The translations under genes were made by a program, and so were the position numbers. Shown here in pieces: positions 1 to 6,222 of a stretch of DNA of 8,691 nucleotides; the first letter of the stretch is position 1, and every line of letters starts with the position of its first letter. Origin of the DNA: Thiotrichales bacterium (GTDB lineage: Bacteria > Pseudomonadota > Gammaproteobacteria > Francisellales > CACEW01); NCBI GenBank assembly GCA_023266165.1, contig JAHFRR010000055.1:1-8691 (forward strand). The letters run 5' to 3'. Below the pieces are notes generated by a model, which saw only the letters and a program-made list of their open reading frames with translations, ran no database searches and was not told the origin of the DNA.

Positions 1-72
1 TGGGCTCTGTCTTACCTGGAAATAAAGATCGCAAGATTCCCCTTTTTGCTTCTGAAGGCTTTTTCAAACTGC

Positions 73-137
73 ACCCTCCACCCTAGCCCTCCTCCGCAAG
101 GGAGGAGGGAATAAGAAAGCTTTGCCAATTCAATAGG
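73..137 (+). repeat. Dispersed GC-rich palindromic repeat, copy 1
   Basis: The core is a perfect 9-bp stem, 87-95 pairing with 101-109, around a gcaag loop, preceded by ccctccaccctag. The 73-109 segment matches the reverse complement of 8505-8541 with one difference. Similarity continues beyond the palindrome: the agaaagctttgccaa that follows resembles the unit sequence in the array at 8398-8532. This is therefore a dispersed element longer than its hairpin, present in opposite orientations at the two ends of the window. It lies in non-coding DNA here. Bases 1-72 before it show no gene or site that I can support. Confidence 0.8.
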
Positions 138-160
138 TTAGAAAGATGTGTGCATGCCGT

Positions 161-181
161 AGCCCGCAAGGGGAGAGGTGA
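161..181 (+). repeat. Fragment of a second palindromic repeat
   Basis: The segment cccgcaaggggagaggtga resembles the ctcaaggggagaggcgac arm at 500-517, sharing the aaggggagagg core. It looks like a decayed single arm of the family whose paired copies lie at 387-517. It sits outside the MITE-like element. No coding potential is seen in 138-233. Confidence 0.4.
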
Positions 182-233
182 TATGGGAAGCCTGATACTG
201 CAGTCGGCATATATTTTTTAATGGGGCAGGCCT

Positions 234-243
234 ACCTGAGAAC
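234..243 (+). repeat. Target-site duplication, left copy
   Basis: The 10-mer acctgagaac directly abuts the left terminal inverted repeat of the element at 244-625. The identical 10-mer is at 626-635, directly abutting the right end. This is the signature of transposition. Confidence 0.85.
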
Positions 244-625
244 CAGGGCCACCTCATGAAAACGGCTCAAACGTAATAACCCAGGGAGGTCATTACTACG
301 TGCCATTCACTATCGTACACAGAGTGAATGATTGGAATGGGTTTGAAAAGGGTATGCAATTTTTGTGTCCTTCATTCTTATCGGCAGTCACCTCTCCCCT
401 TGAGGGAGAGGTCGAGAAACCGTAGGTTTCGAGGGTGAGGGGTGCTGAGGTTTATGGATTTTACCCCTCACCCGCCGCATTCCATGCGTCGATATCGAAC
501 TCAAGGGGAGAGGCGACTTAAAGCCTTATCAATAAAGTCTTTAAGAAAACATATTTAATTTTTATTCCTTATAAATCCCCCTGGCATCAAAAAACATGAC
601 AAGCAAGTTTCATGAGGTGGCCCTG
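244..625. mobile_element. MITE-like non-autonomous transposable element (382 bp)
   Basis: The ends are perfect 18-bp inverted repeats: cagggccacctcatgaaa at 244-261 and its exact reverse complement at 608-625. Both ends are flanked without a gap by the direct repeat acctgagaac. No transposase reading frame is present inside, so the element would need a transposase supplied in trans. The interior holds small hairpins (272-295, and cattcac/gtgaatg at 304-310 and 324-330), a facing pair of palindromic repeats (387-517) and an AT-rich right part (518-607). A 10-bp duplication is found in several IS families, including parts of the IS4 family; the parent family is not identified. The intact ends and duplication suggest fairly recent insertion, just upstream of the lptF promoter. 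Confidence 0.85.
387..517. repeat. Facing pair of palindromic repeats nested in the MITE
   Basis: The left copy begins gtcacctctccccttgag (387-404) and ends gggtgaggggt (433-443). The right copy is its inverse, acccctcaccc (463-473) to ctcaaggggagaggcgac (500-517). The two copies share their ends but differ completely in the middle. The left middle contains its own hairpins (cctctcccc/ggggagagg-like and cgaaacc/ggtttcg-like). The whole could fold into a long cruciform. It looks like one repeat family inserted twice, or a duplicated end-unit flanking about 19 bp of spacer. Confidence 0.75.
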
Positions 626-635
626 ACCTGAGAAC
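626..635 (+). repeat. Target-site duplication, right copy
   Basis: This is the second copy of acctgagaac, immediately after the right terminal inverted repeat of the 244-625 element. Removing the element plus one copy restores a continuous sequence leading into the lptF promoter region. Confidence 0.85.
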
Positions 636-644
636 TGGCTCCTC

Positions 645-673
645 TTAATTTTAAAGCAAAAATTGAGTATACT
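645..673 (+). promoter_or_regulatory. Candidate promoter of lptFG
   Basis: A good -10 hexamer, tatact (668-673), lies 17 bp after a poor -35, ttaatt (645-650), in an AT-rich stretch. It is the best sigma-70-like candidate between the MITE right end (625) and the lptF start. The ribosome binding site aaggag is at 710-715. The assignment rests on sequence match only. Confidence 0.45.
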
Positions 674-722
674 GCTGGGCATGTTGCATTTTGAAGATCC
701 ATAAAGACCAAGGAGTGTTTTG

Positions 723-1826
723 GTGATCGCAACCCGTTATGTGATCCGAGATATGGTGCATACCATGCTCTTGATCTTGAGTGTTTTATTGCTGTTGGTC
801 GTGATGAATATGTTTATTCATTATCTCGGTATTGCAGCGGGCGGGGCCATGATGGGTTCGGATGTCATCACCTTGATTGGCATGACCCTCCCGCGTTATC
901 TGGCCTTGTTGATTCCGGTTTCTTTTTATCTCGCCATTATTTTTTCTGCGGGGAAATTATTTCAAGACAATGAACTGACCGTGCTCTTTGCCTGTGGGAT
1001 CGGTTGGCGTAAGTGGCTGAAGGCCTTGCTCTTGCCCACGCTATGGCTGGGGTTGATTGTGGCGGGGATTTCTTTGTGGGTGATGCCTAAGATGTCGGCC
1101 CATCTCTCGCAATTGACGGCCAATGCGGCGAACCGTAATGATATTAAGCTGATTCAGCCAGGGCGGTTTGTGCCGATCTCGGGGGGTAAGCAGGTGGTTT
1201 ATATCGGCGCATCAGATCCTAGTAACCTCTCTGTTCAAAATATTTTTGTCTATCGCTTGCAAGATAACGGGGAGCCTCAAGTGATTCTCGCCCCTGTGGG
1301 CTATCAGCGTACCGATTCTCTCACAGGGCTTGCCTATATTCTTTTGGAGGATGGCCATGTGTACAGTATGCCAGGTGCGGGCGAGGGCTATCAGCGCATT
1401 GATTTTAAGTCCTATCAACTGCAATTGAAAACGCCTCCGGTCATTCAAGCAACCTCCCTGGAAGCACAGTCCACCTGGTCTCTCTTGAGTGCAAAAACCT
1501 TGCGTGAGCATGCGGAATTTCAATGGCGCTGTGCCTTACCCATTGCCGTCGTGGTGATGATGTTGATGGCTCTGGCGATCTGCCCCATCCGCCCGCGTCA
1601 GAGCCGTTATGCGAAAGTCGTGCCAGCGATTTTATGGTTCATGGTTTATTTTAATTTGTTGTCTTTCTGTCGAAACTCAATTGAGGCGGGGACGCTTTCT
1701 CCTGATCTAGGGCTATGGTGGGTGCATGGGGTGTTTGGGGTGGGTGCGATGATGGTGATCCTCAAGCGAGAGGGTGGGTTGCGAGTGCGCTCAATCCAAC
1801 GACTTTTCCAGAGGCCATCTTCATGA
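723..1826 (+). CDS. lptF: LPS export ABC transporter permease LptF
   Basis: This is an inner-membrane permease of the LptB2FG complex, which extracts lipopolysaccharide from the inner membrane and pushes it onto the LptC-LptA bridge. The protein is 367 aa, usual for the YjgP/YjgQ family. Three N-terminal membrane segments (about 12-35, 52-76 and 100-121) are followed by a periplasmic jellyroll domain (about 125-265) and three C-terminal membrane segments (about 268-287, 297-315 and 328-346). Family hallmarks are the GKLFQDNELTVL cytoplasmic coupling segment (77-88) and PRQSRYAKVVPAI (291-303). I chose the GTG at 723 because the ribosome binding site aggag (711-715) is 7 nt away; an in-frame TTG at 720 is only 4 nt away. 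It overlaps lptG by 4 nt. Many gammaproteobacteria have a divergent pepA upstream; here there is repeat DNA instead. Confidence 0.95.
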   Translation: MIATRYVIRDMVHTMLLILSVLLLLVVMNMFIHYLGIAAGGAMMGSDVITLIGMTLPRYLALLIPVSFYLAIIFSAGKLFQDNELTVLFACGIGWRKWLKALLLPTLWLGLIVAGISLWVMPKMSAHLSQLTANAANRNDIKLIQPGRFVPISGGKQVVYIGASDPSNLSVQNIFVYRLQDNGEPQVILAPVGYQRTDSLTGLAYILLEDGHVYSMPGAGEGYQRIDFKSYQLQLKTPPVIQATSLEAQSTWSLLSAKTLREHAEFQWRCALPIAVVVMMLMALAICPIRPRQSRYAKVVPAILWFMVYFNLLSFCRNSIEAGTLSPDLGLWWVHGVFGVGAMMVILKREGGLRVRSIQRLFQRPSS

Positions 1827-2890
1827 ATAAGCTGACGCGTTATATCATTCACTCGGTGCTAGGCGCTACGCTCTTGGTGTTGCTGGTGTTATCTTGTTTG
1901 TATCTCCTATTTGCTTTTATTGGAGAATCAACGAGTATCCAAGGAAGCTATACCTATTGGGATGCCTTGATGTATGTCTTGCTGACTCTGCCTGCTAACT
2001 TGTATGTGATCTTTCCTGTGGTGGGGTTGTTGGGCGGATTATTGGGGTTGGGCCATCTGGCCAGCCATGGAGAGCTGGGCGCGATGCGTGCGGCGGGCAT
2101 CTCGGTCGCTAAAATTGCTCGAAGCGTTGTCTTTGCTGGCATTTTAATGGGGGTTGTCACTTTTTTAATAGGTGCGTTTGTCGGCCCTGCACTGCAGTCT
2201 TATGCCAGCGTGCAAAAAGATATTCAACAAAATGGCCGTGCGATTTTGATGACCTCGCATTCAACCTGGTTGAAAGAAGGCAACCACTTTGTCTATATCC
2301 AGTCGGCAGGCTCTAATGGCTTGCTTGAGGGCATCACACGCTTTGATGTCCAGAACAATCAGTTGGTTCAGATCGAGCATGCAAACTCCGCCTATTATGA
2401 TCCTCATGCCAACTGGACGCTCAATCGCTTGACACAAACGACTCTCACGCCTGATGCGATTCGTGTGACAACCCTGCCCCAACTGCTGCATGTGAACCTG
2501 GTCTCCCCGAATATTCTCCAGCTCTTGCTCTTCCAAAATCAGTCAGATAATCTGACCTTACCTGGCTTGATCTCTTATATTCACTATCGACATCATAATG
2601 AACTCTCGATTGAGAGATATCTCCTGACCTTCTGGCAATTGATCTTCCAGCCGATCGCCGCCGTGATTTTGATGCTGATGGCGGTGCCCTTTGTCTTTGG
2701 GCCGATGCGATCCAGTGGCTTTGGGTATCGGCTTGTGTTGGGTTTGTTGTTAGGGTTTGTATTCTTTCTCGTGAGCCAATCGACAGGGCCGATGGTTTTG
2801 GTGTATCACGGCTCAGCCTTTTGGGGCGCTGCGATGCCCGTCTTGTTCTTCGGTGGAGTACTGGGCTTCTTGATTGCGAGGGTGAATTGA
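1823..2890 (+). CDS. lptG: LPS export ABC transporter permease LptG
   Basis: This is the partner permease of LptF; together with the ATPase LptB they form the LPS extractor. The protein is 355 aa. Membrane segments are at about 10-33, 48-76, 100-121, 270-292, 303-320 and 332-352, with the periplasmic jellyroll at about 125-265. Family signatures are LLGGLLGLGHLASHGELGAM (69-88), which contains the coupling helix that contacts LptB, and AVPFVFGPMRSSGFGYRL (287-304). The start is the ATG at 1823, whose ATGA overlaps the lptF stop and implies translational coupling; agagg (1810-1814) is a plausible ribosome binding site. The frame is open further upstream (to 1715), but that would mean a long overlap inside lptF and an N-terminus unlike the family. 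No clear terminator follows before the convergent gene 31 nt downstream. Confidence 0.95.
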   Translation: MNKLTRYIIHSVLGATLLVLLVLSCLYLLFAFIGESTSIQGSYTYWDALMYVLLTLPANLYVIFPVVGLLGGLLGLGHLASHGELGAMRAAGISVAKIARSVVFAGILMGVVTFLIGAFVGPALQSYASVQKDIQQNGRAILMTSHSTWLKEGNHFVYIQSAGSNGLLEGITRFDVQNNQLVQIEHANSAYYDPHANWTLNRLTQTTLTPDAIRVTTLPQLLHVNLVSPNILQLLLFQNQSDNLTLPGLISYIHYRHHNELSIERYLLTFWQLIFQPIAAVILMLMAVPFVFGPMRSSGFGYRLVLGLLLGFVFFLVSQSTGPMVLVYHGSAFWGAAMPVLFFGGVLGFLIARVN

Positions 2891-2921
2891 GAGTATAGAA
2901 ACCCTTCGTCCGTCCTCAACC

Positions 2922-3455
2922 TTACACCGGATTATCACAGGCAATAGACGCGCCAAGGCTGACGGTCGCAGGGGCTGGGCCTTTGAAGAGATAACTATTG
3001 CCTGAGTAGGTGATCAGCTGAGCGCTGGAGGTACCCACGGCTTCGTCAACCAGCTCTAGGCAGGTATCTTTTGTGCTTGCGCCAGTCATGGCTTGGAGTC
3101 GGTTGAGGTTGGATGTTGAGATGCAATAAGTCTGCCCTGTGCGTTCTGGCAGTTGGGTTCCACCTCCGCCGATACAGGTATCAAAATCAGAGAATTGATC
3201 GACAGTCCCCGTACACGCATTGTTGGAGATACTCCCCGTTGCAAAGAGGATGCGAGGGAGAGCAAAGGCTGCTGTGTTTTTAGGGATATTGCTTGAGGAG
3301 GGCAATGTGAAGGAAATCCCTTGGCATACGGCACCGCCTGGCCCGCTCATCGGGGTTGCCATGGTGAGAAGTGATGGATCAGAGATCTCTACAGACCCCG
3401 CTAATGCTAAGCCACACAAGGGTAACAGGCACAACGCACGCAAACATTTTTTCAT
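2922..3455 (-). CDS. Small secreted six-cysteine protein, function unknown
   Basis: I do not recognise this family. The 177-aa product starts with a typical signal peptide: MKK, a hydrophobic core LRALCLLPLCGLALA, and a likely signal peptidase I site after ALA (residue 19). There is no lipobox cysteine after the site. The mature part (about 158 aa) is rich in Ser, Thr and Gly. It has six cysteines (44, 81, 94, 111, 132, 173), enough for three disulfides, so it probably acts in the periplasm or outside the cell. The start is set by a near-ideal ribosome binding site, aaggagg (complement of 3464-3470), 8 nt before the ATG. The frame extends upstream to 3530 without such support. It converges on lptG and diverges from the ATPase gene. 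Confidence 0.8.
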   Translation of the reverse strand: MKKCLRALCLLPLCGLALAGSVEISDPSLLTMATPMSGPGGAVCQGISFTLPSSSNIPKNTAAFALPRILFATGSISNNACTGTVDQFSDFDTCIGGGGTQLPERTGQTYCISTSNLNRLQAMTGASTKDTCLELVDEAVGTSSAQLITYSGNSYLFKGPAPATVSLGASIACDNPV

Positions 3456-3516
3456 GAGACAATCCTCCTTGATTTTTTGTTTTGACGTGAGAATCCTATC
3501 GTAATTGTTGAGCCAT

Positions 3517-3534
3517 GGGAATCCTGTCATTCCC
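3517..3534. repeat. Small palindrome resembling part of a dispersed repeat
   Basis: The sequence gggaatcctgtcattccc has a 6-bp perfect inverted repeat around cctgtc. The tcattcccgcg part resembles one arm of the tcattcccgc...gcgggaat repeats common in many bacterial genomes. It may be a relic; alone it proves nothing. Confidence 0.3.
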
Positions 3535-3571
3535 GCGCTGATTGAGGCGCTGTAAAATCAGTAATCAAGAC

Positions 3572-3614
3572 TTTAGTCTGCAACTTATAGAACTCTTATA
3601 ATCCGCAGACTAAA
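3572..3614. repeat. 43-bp near-palindrome (hairpin A) upstream of the ATPase gene
   Basis: The outer arms tttagtctgc (3572-3581) and gcagactaaa (3605-3614) are perfect 10-bp complements. After a 3x3 internal mismatch, the inner arms ttata (3585-3589) and tataa (3597-3601) also pair, around a 7-nt loop. The right side contains a consensus -10 hexamer, tataat (3597-3602). The palindrome could be a protein-binding operator, a transposon-end relic or an RNA structure. A direct duplicate follows 55 bp downstream. Confidence 0.75.
3597..3602 (+). promoter_or_regulatory. Candidate -10 element for the ATPase gene
   Basis: A perfect tataat lies inside the right half of hairpin A, 87 bp before the ATPase start. 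No good -35 is found 16-18 bp upstream. If it is used, whatever binds the palindrome would cover the promoter, and the leader would contain copy B. A ttgact (3623-3628) is also present but lacks a good -10 at normal spacing. Confidence 0.35.
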
Positions 3615-3634
3615 TGAAATTATTGACTTATACC

Positions 3635-3668
3635 GCAACTTATATTACTCTCATAATCCGCAGACTAA
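3635..3668 (+). repeat. Direct duplicate of hairpin A (copy B)
   Basis: Bases 3635-3668 match 3580-3613 at 31 of 34 positions, both ending in ataatccgcagactaa. The left arm of copy B has decayed (ttataccgc instead of tttagtctgc), so it no longer forms the full palindrome. The copy ends 20 bp before the ATPase start codon. Confidence 0.75.
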
Positions 3669-3688
3669 CATCTATAGAGTGACGCAGA

Positions 3689-5158
3689 ATGCCCAGAATT
3701 GTTGGCAGAGATGAAGAAATTTCAACTTTAAAAAGACTTTTAGAATCTAAGAATTCTGAGTTTTTGGCGTTGTATGGACGAAGAAGAATTGGAAAAACTT
3801 ATCTGATTCGACAATTTTTTAGAGGCACTGGTGCTGTTTTTTTTAATGTGACAGGTTCAAAGGAAGGTGCACTCAAAGAGCAGTTGACTCATTTTGTGCA
3901 AAAAATTGGAGAAGTCTTTTATGATGGCGCGGTGTTAACAACGCCAAAAAATTGGAGTGAAGCCTTTAAAGTTTTGACGAAAGCGGTAGACATACAGCCC
4001 AAAAAGAAAAAAATAGTGTTATTTTTTGACGAGATCCCCTGGATGGCGACACCGAAGTCTCGTCTACTCCAGTCACTGGATTATTATTGGAATCAGTATT
4101 GGTCGAATGATTCAAGGATCAAGCTCATCATCTGTGGTTCCAGTGCATCCTGGATCATTCACAAAGTGATAAACAATAGAGGAGGGCTGCATAATAGGAT
4201 CACGCGTCGCATGCATCTAGAGCCTTTCACTTTGCTAGAAACAAAGTTATTTCTTCAAAGCGTTGGTGTTAAGCTTGATCACCAACAAATTTTAATGCTT
4301 TACATGGTAACAGGAGGGATTCCGCATTATCTTGCAGATCTTGAGGCTGGCTTATCTGCAGCACAGCTTGTTGAAAAACTTGCTTTTACAAAAAATGGGA
4401 TTCTTCTTGATGAGTTCAAGAATCTTTTTGCTTCCTTGTTTCATCATGCAGAAGACTATATTCAAATTATCAGAGCGATTGCAAGTCGTCGATATGGCAT
4501 AGGGAAAAACGAATTACTCTCGATGTTGGGTTCGTCTGCAATGGGTGGTGGAGGTGCAAAGCGTCTGGAGGAGCTGGAGGAGACGGGTTTTATCATGGGA
4601 TTCATGCCTTACCAGCATAAACGACGAGGGATTTGCTATCGTGTTGTGGATGAGTACACGTTGTTTTACTTGAAGTGGATCGAACCTATTCAAAACGCGT
4701 TGCAGAAAAAATCTTTAGAGGAAGGTTATTGGCTGTCGCTCCAGAGTGCCCCCGAGTGGCATAATTGGTTAGGGTATGCGTTTGAAGCCGTGTGTTATAA
4801 GCATATCGCGTGTATCAGGAAGGCTTTAGCGATCAGCCCAGGTGCTATTGCAGACTCCTGGCGTTATGTCCCTAGAAAAGACAGTGAAGAGCGGGGTGCG
4901 CAAGTTGATTTGTTATTTGATCGGAGGGATGATGCTATCACCCTTTGTGAGATCAAATATACCGACAAGCCCTTTGTGTTATCAAAAGGTGATGCCGAAG
5001 TGTTACAGCGCAAACTCGAAGTATTTAAGGAACGGACGGGTACCCGTAAACAATTATTTTTGGCGTTGATCTCTGCCAATGGGTTGAAGAAAAATTTTTA
5101 CACGGAAGAGCTGATTCAAGGCCTAGTGACACTGGATGATTTTTTTAAGAAAAACTAG
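3689..5158 (+). CDS. AAA ATPase fused to PD-(D/E)xK nuclease-like domain (ATPase_2/DUF234 type)
   Basis: This 489-aa protein belongs to the widespread, poorly characterised COG1672-like ATPases. The N-terminus has the GRDEE start signature (6-10), a Walker A G30-RRRI-G35-K36-T37 and a Walker B IVLFFDE with D114/E115. A sensor-like IICGSSASWI is at 147-156. A winged-helix-like middle (about 250-335) links to a C-terminal domain whose AFEAV (364-368), QVD (D407) and EIK (E421, K423) fit a PD-(D/E)xK nuclease core. The family's role is not established; defence or selfish functions are inference. The gene is visibly more AT-rich than lptFG and accBC, stands alone between housekeeping genes, and has repeats directly upstream, all suggesting horizontal acquisition. 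The ribosome binding site is weak (gag at 3677-3679). The frame is intact and all ATPase motifs are present. Confidence 0.9.
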   Translation: MPRIVGRDEEISTLKRLLESKNSEFLALYGRRRIGKTYLIRQFFRGTGAVFFNVTGSKEGALKEQLTHFVQKIGEVFYDGAVLTTPKNWSEAFKVLTKAVDIQPKKKKIVLFFDEIPWMATPKSRLLQSLDYYWNQYWSNDSRIKLIICGSSASWIIHKVINNRGGLHNRITRRMHLEPFTLLETKLFLQSVGVKLDHQQILMLYMVTGGIPHYLADLEAGLSAAQLVEKLAFTKNGILLDEFKNLFASLFHHAEDYIQIIRAIASRRYGIGKNELLSMLGSSAMGGGGAKRLEELEETGFIMGFMPYQHKRRGICYRVVDEYTLFYLKWIEPIQNALQKKSLEEGYWLSLQSAPEWHNWLGYAFEAVCYKHIACIRKALAISPGAIADSWRYVPRKDSEERGAQVDLLFDRRDDAITLCEIKYTDKPFVLSKGDAEVLQRKLEVFKERTGTRKQLFLALISANGLKKNFYTEELIQGLVTLDDFFKKN

Positions 5159-5205
5159 CAATCTTAAGCTTCATGGCCGTGCTTAACAGTGGGGGATAAC
5201 CTGTG

Positions 5206-5649
5206 ATGAACAAAAAAATATTGATCCTGAATGGGCCCAACTTGAATCTGCTGGGGATGCGTGAGCCCCATCTGTATGGGTCTCAAACGCTCGATCAGAT
5301 CTATCAAGGCTTGCGGATTTTAGCAGAGCCGACGCATGTGCAGCTGGATTTTTTTCAAAGCAATGCCGAGCATCTCTTGATTGATAAGATTCACGAGGGT
5401 TACCAGAAGATTGATTTTATTATTTTTAATCCAGCGGCGTTGACCCACACCAGTATCGCGCTTCGAGATGCGTTGCTGGCTGTACAGATTCCCTTTATTG
5501 AGGTGCATCTCTCAGATCTCAAGGCCCGTGAGGCTTTTAGGCAGCATTCTTATTTTTCTGATATTGCCCTAAAGGTTATTTCAGGGCAGGGAGTTTTAGG
5601 TTACGAGCTTGCACTTCGGGCCGCAATCGAGTATTTTTGCGCAGCGTGA
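5206..5649 (+). CDS. aroQ: Type II 3-dehydroquinate dehydratase
   Basis: AroQ converts 3-dehydroquinate to 3-dehydroshikimate, the third step of the shikimate pathway, in the cytoplasm as a dodecamer. The 147-aa length is normal. Active-site residues fall at the usual family numbers: N12 in LNGPNLNLLG, R19 and the catalytic Y24 in REPHLYG, N75 and H81 in NPAALTHTS, H101 in EVHLS and R112 in FRQHS. Mild departures are SNAEH where many homologues have SNxEG, and HLSD for HLSN. I chose the ATG at 5206, 9 nt after ggggga (5191-5196); an in-frame GTG lies directly before it. The gene precedes accB by 39 nt, the arrangement common in proteobacteria, so co-transcription with accBC is plausible. Confidence 0.95.
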   Translation: MNKKILILNGPNLNLLGMREPHLYGSQTLDQIYQGLRILAEPTHVQLDFFQSNAEHLLIDKIHEGYQKIDFIIFNPAALTHTSIALRDALLAVQIPFIEVHLSDLKAREAFRQHSYFSDIALKVISGQGVLGYELALRAAIEYFCAA

Positions 5650-5688
5650 TTCTGAAATCAATAATATAAAAGCAGGTGTGTATCAAAA

Positions 5689-6195
5689 ATGGAAATCAAT
5701 ATTCGAGATATTAAAAAATTGATTGAATTGCTAGAGGGCTCTACGGTCAATGAGATTGAGGTCAAGCAAGGGGAAGAATCGATTCGGCTTTCTTGTGCTC
5801 GAGGGGCGACCCATATGCACATGAGCCCTTCTGAGATGGGCATGGCGCATCATGCGATCGCACACCCTGCGCAGCACTCTGGCGCTTCGCAGATGCATGC
5901 TGCACAAAACACGCCTGCAGTGCCTGTCACGCCCGTGGTGAGCGTGGAGGAAGGGCATCGTGTCAAGTCTCCAATGGTAGGGACGCTCTATCGTGCGGCA
6001 TCGCCTGGTGCGCCAGCGTTTGCAGAGGTTGGCAAGCGTGTGTCCGTGGGGGATACGCTCTGTATCATCGAAGCTATGAAGATGATGAACCATATCGAGG
6101 CAGATAAAGCGGGTGTGGTGAAAGCGTTTTTGGTGGTGGATGGCTCACCTGTTGAATATGATCAGCCTCTGGTCGTGATTGACACAGACGCGTAA
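5689..6195 (+). CDS. accB: Acetyl-CoA carboxylase biotin carboxyl carrier protein
   Basis: AccB carries the carboxybiotin between AccC and the AccAD carboxyltransferase in the first committed step of fatty acid synthesis. The 168-aa protein has the usual three parts. An N-terminal IRDIKKLIELLEGS...EIEVKQGEESIRLS region (5-35) is followed by a flexible linker (about 40-88). The C-terminal biotinyl domain (91-166) has the EAMKMMN motif; K131 is the biotinylation site. The linker is odd: instead of mostly Pro and Ala, residues 42-70 hold seven His and five Met. The thumb-like insertion TLYRAASPGAPAF (99-111), typical of bacterial AccB, is present. The ribosome binding site is weak (cagg, 5673-5676). 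accC starts 27 nt downstream. Confidence 0.95.
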   Translation: MEINIRDIKKLIELLEGSTVNEIEVKQGEESIRLSCARGATHMHMSPSEMGMAHHAIAHPAQHSGASQMHAAQNTPAVPVTPVVSVEEGHRVKSPMVGTLYRAASPGAPAFAEVGKRVSVGDTLCIIEAMKMMNHIEADKAGVVKAFLVVDGSPVEYDQPLVVIDTDA

Positions 6196-6222
6196 GGTTT
6201 GAGGATTCAGGAAGGGGCTCAC

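Noticed and set aside
87..109. Strong hairpin as a transcription terminator
   Set aside because: No T-run follows (ggaataag), and the same sequence is a dispersed repeat found again at 8506-8528.
1715..1822. Longer N-terminus for LptG
   Set aside because: It would overlap lptF by over 100 nt and add a segment unlike LptG. The ATGA overlap at 1823 gives the canonical start.
3456..3530. Longer N-terminus for the secreted protein (ATG at 3530)
   Set aside because: It would bury the signal peptide 25 residues inside. The ATG at 3455 has an ideal aaggagg at 8 nt.
5164..5186. ttaagc/gcttaa inverted repeat after the ATPase gene as a terminator
   Set aside because: The stem is only 6 bp, AT-rich, with an 11-nt loop and no T-run.
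5206..5649. AroQ substitutions SNAEH and HLSD as loss of function
   Set aside because: All catalytic residues (N12, R19, Y24, N75, H81, H101, R112) are present, and the SNxEG region varies in active homologues.
5854..5861. gcgatcgc octamer (also at 7414-7421) as a HIP1-like motif
   Set aside because: Only two sites occur, both inside conserved coding sequence; chance cannot be excluded.
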